Assembly: GCA_025362165.1 (NCBI GenBank)
Contig: JANYHY010000353.1
Coordinates: forward strand, 1-6,273
Direction of reading: 5' to 3'
Length of the DNA stretch: 6,273 bases
DNA from: Myxococcales bacterium
Lineage (GTDB): Bacteria > Myxococcota_A > Polyangia > Polyangiales > Polyangiaceae
Under the pieces are notes generated by a model. That model saw only the letters and a program-made list of their open reading frames with translations, had not been told where the DNA came from and searched no databases. Shown here piece by piece: positions 1 through 6,273 of the stretch (its first letter is position 1; each line of letters opens with the position of its first letter). Position numbers and translations under genes: made by a program.

Positions 1-1866
1 GGTCCGATCCGTGTCGAGCCACACTTTGTGATCCGGATCAACGACCGCGTACGAGAGGGCAGATTTTCCGGAGTAGGGGAGGCGAGCGGACTCGTCGCGA
101 CCGTCCCAGACGACGCGCGTGACTGCTCCGTCTTCACCGACCATGTCGACGTCGACCGGGAAGCTGAGCGCGCCCTTGCGCGTCACGAGCACCCAACCTT
201 CTGCGCTGCCCTCGCTGGGACCTCGGACGCGCGTGTCGCGCTTGCCGTTCTCGTCGAAGAGCCCTGCGGGGCTCGAGCGAGAGTGCGATGACAGCGCGGT
301 GATCTCGTAGTCCACCGTCGCCTTGTCGAACAACGCTGCGCGCAGGTTCTCCTCGGCCGCGAGCCCGATCGTCTCGGCGATGCTGGCGAGCACATCCTCT
401 GGAACGGGGTGGCGAAACCGCGCGCGTCTGGCGTAGCGACCGAGCGCGCGTTCCATCAGCTCAGGACCGTACACGCGACGCAGCGTCTCGAAGATCGTCG
501 CGGTGCGCGAATACACCAATCGCCCGTATTCGGCGCCAGTTCCGAACGTGAAGGCCGGCTGTGCGACGCGCGTGTTCGCGCCAAACTCGTTGCCGCCAGC
601 AGTCTGAATCGCCACGTCGCTGACCCGCAAGCCTGGGTAGTCCAGCAACGTGCCTTCACCGCGCCACGCGCGCAGAGAGTCTTGTTCGGCGTAGCTGTTC
701 ATCCCCTCGTCGAGGAACGGCCAGTCCACTTCGTTGGACGCGAGCATCCCATAGAAATATTGGTGGCCGTACTCGTGAATGGTGACGAGCTCGATGCCCA
801 ACACTCCCGGCGGACCGTACCAAGGACCGCCCGTGGTGATGAACGTCGGGTACTCCATTCCGCCCGCTTCCTCCGCGGACTCTGGCGGGTGTACGAGCGT
901 CAGCACTTCATACGGATATTTTCCGTAGTGTCGATTGAAGTATGGAATGCCAAAGCGCATCGTCGCGAGCTCGCGCTCTGCGTCAGCGTCGAAGTGTGGC
1001 GGGTAAAGGATGGTGACGTCCACGCCGGCGATCGACTCTCGGCGCTTCTGAAATTGATCCCACGCGGTCCACGCAAAATCGTGGATGTCGCTCTGCACGT
1101 GGTGCTCGATGATTTGATCGCCCTCTTCGCGTGAGTCTTTGAGCGGGCCGGTCGCTCCGAGCACTGTCCCCTTCGGCGCCCGGAGCGTCACGTCATAGGT
1201 GCCGAAGTCCGCGTAGAACTCCGCGAGGTGGTGAAACGGAAAGTGCGCCCAGCGCCCATCCGGTTCGAGCCTCGCGATCTTCGGGAACCACTGCGCGACC
1301 ATGTGAAACGATCCGTCGTAGCCCGTGCGCTCGACGACAGAGGGGAGCTTGTCGTCCCAGCTCACCTTGAGCTCGATCGACTCACCAGGGCCTATTTCTC
1401 GCGGCAATGGCACGCGCGCGTCCGTCTCGTCGTCGTCGCCCGGTCGCTTGATCTCGGCGGTCTTCCAGACGTCTGCGCCGTCGAGTGTCATGCTGCGAAC
1501 GTCGATCGAGCCCCAGTCGTGCACTGGCTCTCCGCCGCGGAAGCCGCCGACGGGCTCGCGCATGAACACGCTTTGCTCGTTCTTGAATGCGTTCAAATAG
1601 AGGTGCACCCAGAGCTCGTGCACGGGCGTCTGGCTCGTGTTGCGCCAACGGATCGTGCCTTCGCCGTGCACCGTGTGCTTGGCGGTGTCGATCGAAGCGT
1701 CGAGCGTGTAGTCCGCGACATCCTCCGCGTGCTCCGGCAGGCTCTTGTCGTCGTCGAAGGGATCGATCGCGCCACCGACGGCGGCGGACGACGCGTCATC
1801 GCCACGCGCGTGATCACCGAGCAGGGCGCAAGCGAGAACTGCGAAACCAAGCGATGCGCGACGCAT
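1..1866 (-). CDS. Secreted M1-family zinc metallopeptidase (C-terminus off the left edge)
   Basis: The frame is open for 622 codons from an ATG at 1866 to the window edge, with no stop, so the C-terminus is missing. Seen: an N-terminal export signal (Arg2-Arg3, hydrophobic core about residues 4-17, possible signal peptidase I site Ala20-Arg-Gly22). The exopeptidase-like motif GGMEYPT has Met337-Glu338. The zinc site HEYGH is residues 364-368, followed after 18 residues by Glu387 in FLDEGMNSYAE, the HEXXH-X18-E signature of gluzincin clan M1. Tyr452 in VYSRTA is the likely transition-state tyrosine. Family knowledge: M1 enzymes use one zinc to remove N-terminal residues from peptides. Here the order is N-terminal beta domain (about 40-290), catalytic domain (about 295-480) and a C-terminal beta-rich part. 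Location in the periplasm or outside the cell is inferred from the signal. Cys13 in VLAC is a weak lipobox, so a lipoprotein is possible. The start lies 18 nt after the radical SAM stop; no strong Shine-Dalgarno is visible. Natural substrate unknown. Confidence 0.93.
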   Translation of the reverse strand, partial: MRRASLGFAVLACALLGDHARGDDASSAAVGGAIDPFDDDKSLPEHAEDVADYTLDASIDTAKHTVHGEGTIRWRNTSQTPVHELWVHLYLNAFKNEQSVFMREPVGGFRGGEPVHDWGSIDVRSMTLDGADVWKTAEIKRPGDDDETDARVPLPREIGPGESIELKVSWDDKLPSVVERTGYDGSFHMVAQWFPKIARLEPDGRWAHFPFHHLAEFYADFGTYDVTLRAPKGTVLGATGPLKDSREEGDQIIEHHVQSDIHDFAWTAWDQFQKRRESIAGVDVTILYPPHFDADAERELATMRFGIPYFNRHYGKYPYEVLTLVHPPESAEEAGGMEYPTFITTGGPWYGPPGVLGIELVTIHEYGHQYFYGMLASNEVDWPFLDEGMNSYAEQDSLRAWRGEGTLLDYPGLRVSDVAIQTAGGNEFGANTRVAQPAFTFGTGAEYGRLVYSRTATIFETLRRVYGPELMERALGRYARRARFRHPVPEDVLASIAETIGLAAEENLRAALFDKATVDYEITALSSHSRSSPAGLFDENGKRDTRVRGPSEGSAEGWVLVTRKGALSFPVDVDMVGEDGAVTRVVWDGRDESARLPYSGKSALSYAVVDPDHKVWLDTDRT

Positions 1867-1884
1867 GAGCCGGCGGAATGTAGC

Positions 1885-2904
1885 TCAGAACAAGCCTAGT
1901 TGCGCGGTTGGTCGCGCGAAGGTGTTCGACTCCGCTCCCATGAACCCCGTGTGCAGGCCGAGGCGCTCTGCCGTCGACTGGAAGAGCCGCGCGATCATGT
2001 CCGCGTAGGGACCCTCTCCGATGCCCCGCGTGCCGAAAGATGCATCATACACCTTACCTCCGTGAGCCTCTCGCAAGCGCGCGAGCACCTTCTCAGCGCG
2101 TAAGGGCAGGGCGGCGCGCAGTCGATCCTCGAAGACCTTCTTCACAGGTCCGGGCAGTCGCAGCAACACGTAGTGCGCTCCCGTCGCTCCCGCGCTCGCT
2201 GCGGCCTCGAGGATCGCGGGCATGTCCTCGTCCGACAAGCCGGGGATGACGGGCGCGACGTTCACAGTCACCGGCACGCCCGCGCTCGCGAGTCGCATGA
2301 TGGTCTTGATGCGGCGCGCAGGCGTCGTCACGAACGGCTCGATCGCCCGGCAATTGGCCTCGTTCCAGAACGGCACGCTGATCGCGACAGACACGCGCGT
2401 CACGGCGTGCAACCGCAAGAGGACGTCGATGTCGCGCTCGACGAGCGGAGACTTCGTCACGATCCCCACGGGGTTCTTGTATTCTGCACACACCTCCAAA
2501 CACGCGCGAGTGAGGCCGTACGTGGACTCGAGCGGCTGGTAGCAGTCGGTCACGCCGCTGATCACGACGAGCTCACCCTTCCACGACTTCTTCTCGAAGG
2601 CCTCGCGCAGGAGCTTGGGCGCGTCCGTCTTCACCACGATCTTGCGATCGAAATCCGTCCCTGCGCCGAACGAGAGGTACTCGTGCGTGGGCCTGGCGTA
2701 GCAGTACGCGCACGCGTGCACGCAGCCGCGATAGGGGTTGATGGTCCAGCGAAAGTGCAGGTCCGGGCTGTCGTTCTTCGAGAGCACAGTTCGAGAGCGA
2801 TCGTCGTACACCTCGAGCGACTGTGTCGGCGCCTCGCCCGCGTCGTACTCGACGCCGGTCATCGCCCATGGGTTCGGAGGATTCGCGAGAGGGAGCGGCC
2901 GCAC
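1885..2904 (-). CDS. PA0069-family (SplB-like) radical SAM protein
   Basis: A radical SAM enzyme of the COG1533 / PA0069 type, related to spore photoproduct lyase; the reaction of this branch is not known. Seen, numbering from the GTG at 2904: the family-like N-terminus LANPPNPWAMTGVEYD, then NPYRGCVHACAYCYARP, a CX3CX2C cluster-binding motif (Cys61, Cys65, Cys68) that should hold the [4Fe-4S] cluster which cleaves S-adenosylmethionine. GVTDCYQPLE follows, a block typical of this family. The rest is a TIM-barrel-like sequence with no membrane segment, so the protein is probably cytoplasmic. The last five residues are QLGLF. Start choice: the frame extends to a TTG at 2940 (351 aa) before an upstream stop at 2968-2970. 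I prefer GTG 2904 (339 aa) because a promoter-like -10 lies 6 nt before it and the TTG falls inside the -35 element. The ATG at 2862 would cut into the conserved N-terminus. The M1 peptidase gene follows after 18 nt, suggesting co-transcription. Confidence 0.9.
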   Translation of the reverse strand: MRPLPLANPPNPWAMTGVEYDAGEAPTQSLEVYDDRSRTVLSKNDSPDLHFRWTINPYRGCVHACAYCYARPTHEYLSFGAGTDFDRKIVVKTDAPKLLREAFEKKSWKGELVVISGVTDCYQPLESTYGLTRACLEVCAEYKNPVGIVTKSPLVERDIDVLLRLHAVTRVSVAISVPFWNEANCRAIEPFVTTPARRIKTIMRLASAGVPVTVNVAPVIPGLSDEDMPAILEAAASAGATGAHYVLLRLPGPVKKVFEDRLRAALPLRAEKVLARLREAHGGKVYDASFGTRGIGEGPYADMIARLFQSTAERLGLHTGFMGAESNTFARPTAQLGLF

Positions 2905-2940
2905 CGAAAGACTATACGCGCGTTCAGTGCGTGCACGCAA
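2904..2940 (-). promoter_or_regulatory. Putative sigma70-type promoter, leaderless start for the radical SAM gene
   Basis: On the minus strand TTGCGT (2935-2940) and TATAGT (2911-2916) are separated by 18 bp, a reasonable -35/-10 pair. Six bases (2905-2910) separate the -10 from the in-frame GTG at 2904, so transcription would begin at or next to that codon and give a leaderless mRNA. No Shine-Dalgarno is visible before the GTG, the TTG or the downstream ATG, which agrees with this reading. It is a by-eye match only; AT-rich hexamers are rare enough in this GC-rich DNA to make it noticeable. Confidence 0.45.
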
Positions 2941-3021
2941 GCGAGCGCACGAGCAACTGCTGATGAGTCAACTATTGCGAAGTCACCGACAAGACCTGAA
3001 TTGCTGGTGCGGGTGGCACGA

Positions 3022-3660
3022 TCACCTGTTCTCGATCGGCGAAGGCGACGACAAGTTGACGAACTGACCGAGCTCCGGGTCGAAGTCGAACACCTCGCCG
3101 CGTTGGATGTGGAACACCCAGCCGTTCAAGTGGAGGGTGCCGTTGTCGAGGCGCTCGGCGACGAAGGGGTATTCGCGGAGGTGCTCCAGCTGCGCCAGCA
3201 CGTTCTCCTCGACCGCGGCGTTGACCCGCGCCTCACCCTCGAGGTGCGCGTATTTTTCCTCCATGACGCGCTTGACGCCAGAGGTTTGCTCCAGCCACTT
3301 CTGCACGAACTTCAGGTTCGCCATCCGCTCGGGATCGAGGATCGCTTGCATCGCGCCGCACTGGGTGTGACCGCACACGATGATGTTCTCGACGCCGAGG
3401 ACGCAGACGGCGAACTCGATCGCGGCCGCGGTACCCCCAGGCAGGGTCACGTGCGGAACCACGTTCCCGACGTTGCGCACCATGAAGAGCTCGCCAGGCG
3501 CCGAGTTGGTGATGAGGTCCGGAATGACGCGCGAGTCCGAGCACGTGATGAAGAGCGTCTCTGGCTTTTGTCCCGCCGTCGCGAGCTGCTCGAAGAGCTG
3601 CCGGTGACTCGCGAAGTACCCTTTTTGGAAGGCGTGGATGCCTTTCACCAGCTTGTGCAT
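3022..3660 (-). CDS. Beta-class carbonic anhydrase
   Basis: Catalyses reversible hydration of CO2 to bicarbonate and a proton, in the cytoplasm (no signal peptide or membrane segment). The protein is 212 aa, normal for bacterial beta-class enzymes. Seen: CSDSR with zinc ligand Cys40 and the Asp42-Arg44 dyad, then GHTQCGAM with zinc ligands His98 and Cys101. Other family blocks are GELFMVRNVGNVVP (56-69) and GGTAAAIEFAV (75-85), which shape the active site and dimer interface. The C-terminal HLNGWVFHIQRGEVFDFD is the usual closing beta strand region. The ATG at 3660 is 26 nt after the clpA stop, so it is probably in the same transcript; no clear Shine-Dalgarno is seen before it. Family members supply bicarbonate for carboxylations and help growth in air; which role applies here cannot be told from the sequence. 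Whether it is orthologous to can, cynT or icfA is not resolved, so no symbol is given. Confidence 0.97.
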   Translation of the reverse strand: MHKLVKGIHAFQKGYFASHRQLFEQLATAGQKPETLFITCSDSRVIPDLITNSAPGELFMVRNVGNVVPHVTLPGGTAAAIEFAVCVLGVENIIVCGHTQCGAMQAILDPERMANLKFVQKWLEQTSGVKRVMEEKYAHLEGEARVNAAVEENVLAQLEHLREYPFVAERLDNGTLHLNGWVFHIQRGEVFDFDPELGQFVNLSSPSPIENR

Positions 3661-3686
3661 GCGCTCGCGATTACCACAGCTAACTT

Positions 3687-6011
3687 CTAGTTGAGCGTCG
3701 ACAGGTCCTTGCTCTCCACCACTGGTGCTGCGGCGGACTCGTACGTGAACGTCAGCTTGCCGTCTTTGCAGTCGACGTCTGCCTTGCCGCCGTGCTCGAG
3801 CGCGCCGAAGAGGAGCTCCTCTCCGAGCACGCGCTTGACGTCGTCGTCGATCACTCGGCTGAGTGGTCTCGCGCCGAAGTCGGGGTCGTAGCCTTTCTCG
3901 GCGAGGTAGCTGAGCGCCGCGTCCTTGAACTCGATCTCGACCTTCTTTTCAGCCAGCTGGGTGCGAAGCTCACGCACGAACTTGCCGACGATGCTCGCCA
4001 TGACCTCACGGGACAGCGAGTTGAACATGATGCGCGCGTCGAGCCTGTTGCGGAACTCAGGCGAGAACATGCGCTTGAACTCCGTGTCGGCGTCGCCGGA
4101 GTTTTTGCCGCCCGCGAAGCCCACCGTGTTCTTCATGAGATCGCGCGCGCCAACGTTGCTCGTCATCAGCAAGATGACGTGTCGGAAATCGCTCGCCTTG
4201 CCGTTGTTGTCAGTCAGGCGTCCGTGGTCCATCACCTGCAAGAGGATGTTGAACACGTCTGGGTGCGCCTTCTCCATTTCGTCCAGCAAGAGGACGGCGT
4301 GCGGCGTCTTGCTGATCGCGTCCGTGAGCAGGCCTCCTTGATCGAACCCGACGTAGCCGGGCGGAGCGCCGATCAAGCGCGAGACCGTGTGGCGCTCCAT
4401 GTACTCGCTCATGTCGAAGCGGTGGAACGCGATGCCGAGCGTCTTGGCCAACTGCTTGGCGACCTCCGTCTTGCCGACACCCGTAGGACCCGTGAGCAAG
4501 AACGAACCGATGGGCTTCTCCGGTGAGCGCAGCCCGGCGCGCGAGAGCTTGATCGCGCTGACGAGCCGATCGATCGCTTCGCTTTGACCGAAGACGACGC
4601 GCTTGAGCTCTGCCTCGAGCAACTTGAGGCGATCGCGGTCGCTCCCCTTCACCTCGCGAGGCGGGATCTGCGCCATGCGCGCGAGCACAGTCTCGATGTC
4701 TCCAACCGTGACGGTCATGGACGCGCCCTCGGTGGGGATCTCATTCTGCGCGGACGCGTGGTTCATGCCGCCCGCGAGCTTCACGGCGGCGCCTGCCTCG
4801 TCTAGGAGATCGATCGCTTTGTCCGGCAGCTTGCGATCGTTGAGGTACTTGCTCGACAAAGTCGCGGCTGCCTCCACAGCGTCATCTGTGTATTTGACGC
4901 CGTGAAACGCCTCGTATTTCGACTTGAGGCCGAGCAGGATCAGGCGCGTCTCGTCCACGCTGGGCTCGAGCACCTCCACGCGTTGGAAGCGGCGTGAGAG
5001 CGCGCGATCTTTCTCGAGGTGCGATCGATACTCTTCGAACGTGGTGGACCCGATGCAGCGCAAGCGCCCAGCGGCGAGCGCCGGCTTCAACAGGTTGGAA
5101 GCGTCCATCGATCCGCCGCTCGTCGCGCCTGCGCCGACGATCGTGTGGATCTCGTCGATGAAGAGGATCGCGTTGTCCAACTTCTGGAGGCTCTTCATCA
5201 CGCCCTTGAGTCGCTCTTCGAAGTCTCCGCGGTAGCGCGTCCCGGCGAGCAGCGCTCCCATGTCGAGCGAGTACACCTGCGCCCCTTCGAGCGCCTTCGG
5301 CACGCGGCCTTCGTGCACGGCCAACGCGAGCCCGTCCACGATCGCCGTCTTTCCAACGCCGCTGTCTCCGACGAGCATCGGGTTGTTCTTCTTGCGGCGC
5401 GCGAGGATCTGCACGATGCGCGCGATCTCCTTGCTTCGCCCGATGAGCGGATCGATGCGACCCTCTTTCGCTTCTTTGTTCAGGTTCACGCAGAAGGCCT
5501 CAAGCGGATCCTTCTCCGCGTTCCCTTCACCCTTTGCGTCGGTGTGGCGCGGATCGCCCGTGAGCGCGGTCTCCTCTACGCGCGAGATGCCGTGCGAGAT
5601 GAAGCTCACGACGTTGAGACGTGTGACGCCACACTGCTCGAGGATCGAGACGGCGAACGAGTCCGGCTCGGCGAAGATCGCGACCAACACGTGCTGGCCT
5701 TTCACCTCGTCTTTGCCGCTCGACTGCACGTGCGCCGCAGCCCTGCGCAAAGCGCGCTGCAACCCAAGGGACGGCGTAGGCTGGTCTGGTTCGTCTTCCT
5801 CTGCGAGCGACTCGAGCCCGTCGAGGAACTCGGTGAGGCGCTCTTTCAACACCTTCACCTCGCCGCCCGAGTGTCGAACGACCTTCGAGGTCTCGTCGTC
5901 GAACAAGAGCGCGTACAAGAAGTGCTCGAGCCCGATGAACTCGTGGTGCCGGCGCGCGGCCTCGTTGGCGGCCAAGCTCAGCGCGATCTCTACTTCGGTG
6001 CTCAATCGCAT
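3687..6011 (-). CDS. clpA: ClpA, ATP-dependent unfoldase subunit of ClpAP protease
   Basis: A hexameric AAA+ unfoldase that threads substrates into ClpP; it is cytoplasmic. Length is 774 aa from the ATG at 6011, close to the usual ClpA size (about 750). Seen in order: Clp N-domain with two repeats (about 1-145), matching the ClpS-binding domain. First AAA+ module: Walker A GDSGVGKT (Lys221), pore loop around Tyr260 in GTRYRGDFEER, Walker B FIDE (Asp286, Glu287). Second module: Walker A GPTGVGKT (Lys514), pore loop GYVG (Tyr553), Walker B LLLDE (Asp577, Glu578). Val630-Gly631-Phe632 in TVGFAGG is the IGL/F-type loop that docks on ClpP. GARPLSR is the sensor-2 region. There is no long middle coiled coil between modules, which excludes ClpB, and the downstream gene order and N-domain argue against ClpC. 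Start choice: an ATG at 6056 adds 15 residues unlike any ClpA and lies inside clpS; ATG 6011 gives the family-like MRLSTEVEIALSLA. GGAG at 6022-6025 is a possible ribosome site. Confidence 0.97.
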   Translation of the reverse strand: MRLSTEVEIALSLAANEAARRHHEFIGLEHFLYALLFDDETSKVVRHSGGEVKVLKERLTEFLDGLESLAEEDEPDQPTPSLGLQRALRRAAAHVQSSGKDEVKGQHVLVAIFAEPDSFAVSILEQCGVTRLNVVSFISHGISRVEETALTGDPRHTDAKGEGNAEKDPLEAFCVNLNKEAKEGRIDPLIGRSKEIARIVQILARRKKNNPMLVGDSGVGKTAIVDGLALAVHEGRVPKALEGAQVYSLDMGALLAGTRYRGDFEERLKGVMKSLQKLDNAILFIDEIHTIVGAGATSGGSMDASNLLKPALAAGRLRCIGSTTFEEYRSHLEKDRALSRRFQRVEVLEPSVDETRLILLGLKSKYEAFHGVKYTDDAVEAAATLSSKYLNDRKLPDKAIDLLDEAGAAVKLAGGMNHASAQNEIPTEGASMTVTVGDIETVLARMAQIPPREVKGSDRDRLKLLEAELKRVVFGQSEAIDRLVSAIKLSRAGLRSPEKPIGSFLLTGPTGVGKTEVAKQLAKTLGIAFHRFDMSEYMERHTVSRLIGAPPGYVGFDQGGLLTDAISKTPHAVLLLDEMEKAHPDVFNILLQVMDHGRLTDNNGKASDFRHVILLMTSNVGARDLMKNTVGFAGGKNSGDADTEFKRMFSPEFRNRLDARIMFNSLSREVMASIVGKFVRELRTQLAEKKVEIEFKDAALSYLAEKGYDPDFGARPLSRVIDDDVKRVLGEELLFGALEHGGKADVDCKDGKLTFTYESAAAPVVESKDLSTLN

Positions 6012-6025
6012 TTCACTCGGGCTCC
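6012..6025 (-). promoter_or_regulatory. clpS-clpA stop/start coupling and ribosome-binding site
   Basis: The clpS stop TGA (6013-6015) is one base from the clpA ATG (6009-6011), giving TGAAATG. GGAG at 6022-6025, inside the last clpS codons, sits 10 nt before the ATG. This close spacing suggests that ribosomes finishing clpS restart at clpA, and it decides the clpA start at 6011 rather than 6056. Confidence 0.6.
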
Positions 6026-6201
6026 GGCTCTGCAGTGACGAGGAGTGGCATCCCATGCTCGCGCGCGAAGTCGCAGACCTGCGCGGCTTTGGTCTCGGCG
6101 ACGTCCCTCGTATAGACGCCTGCGATCCCGCGGCCCTTCTTGTGGATGGTGAGCATGATGTAAATCGACTCAGTCTCGGTCTTGAGGCAGTTCTTCCACA
6201 A
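6013..6201 (-). CDS. clpS: ClpS adaptor, C-terminal half only (N-terminus replaced at an inverted junction)
   Basis: ClpS binds the ClpA N-domain and presents N-degron substrates. From the Lys codon at 6181-6183 down to the TGA at 6013-6015 the translation is clear ClpS: KTETESIYIMLTIHKKGRG, then GVYTRDVAETKAAQV and PLLVTAEPEPE, closely parallel to the second half of E. coli ClpS (for example GVFTAEVAETKVAMV). The Met of IML and the His of TIHKKG correspond to residues of the N-degron pocket. The first 50 or so residues, including the conserved Asp-Asp region, are absent. Upstream of the Lys codon homology stops abruptly: the TTG-initiated frame from 6201 gives MWKNCL, which is only the reverse complement of the other copy's LRQFFH region, and a stop lies in frame just before it. 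As drawn this is not a working ClpS. The natural gene was probably complete and coupled to clpA; the truncation coincides with the inverted repeat junction. Confidence 0.85.
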   Translation of the reverse strand: MWKNCLKTETESIYIMLTIHKKGRGIAGVYTRDVAETKAAQVCDFAREHGMPLLVTAEPEPE

Positions 6202-6273
6202 GACCGAGACCGAATCGATTTACATCATGCTCACCATCCACAAAAAAGGCCGCGGGATCGCCGGCGTCTACAC
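6110..6273. repeat. Inverted repeat, 75-bp arms (6110-6184 / 6199-6273), 14-nt loop, made of clpS sequence
   Basis: The left arm and the reverse complement of the right arm match at 69 of 75 positions by my hand alignment, with no gaps. The loop is 6185-6198. The right arm reaches the window edge, so the repeat may be longer. Each arm reads the same ClpS residues outward from the centre. All six differences fall at third codon positions and are silent (one Thr, one Glu, two Lys, one Ala, one Tyr codon). There is no transposase or insertion sequence end nearby. Confidence 0.95.
6182..6273 (+). pseudogene. clpS: Second clpS fragment, opposite strand, running off the right edge
   Basis: The plus-strand frame beginning at TTG 6182 reads LRQFFHKTETESIYIMLTI, then HKKGRGIAGVYT to the edge. 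It matches ClpS from the helix that is LQKFF in E. coli onward, so it carries six more homologous residues (LRQFFH) than the minus-strand copy and the loop belongs to this copy. Upstream the frame meets TAA at 6161-6163 because that DNA is the reverse complement of the other clpS. It therefore also lacks the N-terminal half. The rest lies outside the window. Whether it is a true partial gene or a chimeric join cannot be settled here. Confidence 0.8.

Noticed and set aside
1..1866. A frameshifted or broken M1 peptidase gene.
   Set aside because: The single frame from 1866 to the edge is uninterrupted and keeps the signal peptide, GGMEY, HEXXH-X18-E and Tyr452; it is only cut by the window edge.
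2941..3021. A terminator after the carbonic anhydrase gene.
   Set aside because: On the minus strand the gap holds only a 4-bp GTGC/GCAC stem and no T tract, so an intrinsic terminator cannot be supported; TTGACT at 2965-2970 has no -10 at proper spacing.
2173..3690. A 505-codon open frame on the plus strand opposite the radical SAM and carbonic anhydrase genes.
   Set aside because: It spans two well-supported minus-strand genes and their gap, is Arg/His/Val-rich with no recognisable domain, and is the expected antisense shadow of GC-rich coding DNA. The same holds for plus-strand frames at 409-1134, 1228-1899, 3792-4526 and 5019-6038.
6012..6056. Upstream ATG at 6056 as the clpA start.
   Set aside because: The added 15 residues (MGCHSSSLQSRSPSE) do not resemble ClpA N-termini and are clpS codons read in another frame; ATG 6011 fits the family and the TGAAATG coupling.
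6110..6273. Inverted repeat as insertion sequence ends, an invertible switch or a transcription terminator.
   Set aside because: The arms are ClpS coding sequence with silent differences, no transposase or invertase is present, the two arms are only 14 nt apart, and there is no T tract.

Overview
The window is a compact, GC-rich (roughly 60% or more) bacterial segment in which every supported gene but one edge fragment lies on the minus strand. Reading right to left in transcription order: a broken clpS, clpA, a beta-class carbonic anhydrase, a radical SAM protein of the PA0069/SplB-like family, and a secreted M1-family zinc metallopeptidase that runs off the left edge. Codons are strongly G/C at third positions. 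The gene set and protein style suggest a Gram-negative proteobacterium-like or myxobacterial (Myxococcota/'Deltaproteobacteria') lineage, but this is inference from general resemblance, not a phylogenetic result.

Layout. 1-1866: M1 peptidase with signal peptide, C-terminus outside the window. 1885-2904 (or 2940): radical SAM protein, 18 nt upstream of the peptidase and probably co-transcribed with it from a promoter at 2911-2940 that looks able to make a leaderless message. 3022-3660: carbonic anhydrase, beginning 26 nt after clpA stops. 3687-6011: clpA, complete, with both AAA+ modules and the ClpP-docking loop. 6013-6183: the C-terminal half of clpS, whose stop is one base from the clpA start, so the two are probably translationally coupled. 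No stretch over 300 bases lacks a gene.

How the genes fit together. ClpS delivers N-degron substrates to ClpA, which unfolds them into ClpP (not in the window). The carbonic anhydrase, radical SAM protein and peptidase have no obvious mechanistic link to ClpSA.

The most unusual structure is at the right edge. Positions 6110-6184 and 6199-6273 form a 75-bp inverted repeat around a 14-nt loop, and both arms encode the same stretch of ClpS, head to head, on opposite strands. The six differences between the arms are all synonymous third-position changes. Neither copy can have its N-terminal half in place. The pattern fits a fold-back join between two related clpS alleles (strain chimera or amplification artefact) better than a working pair of genes, though a real rearrangement is not excluded. 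I see no convincing new biological system in the window.
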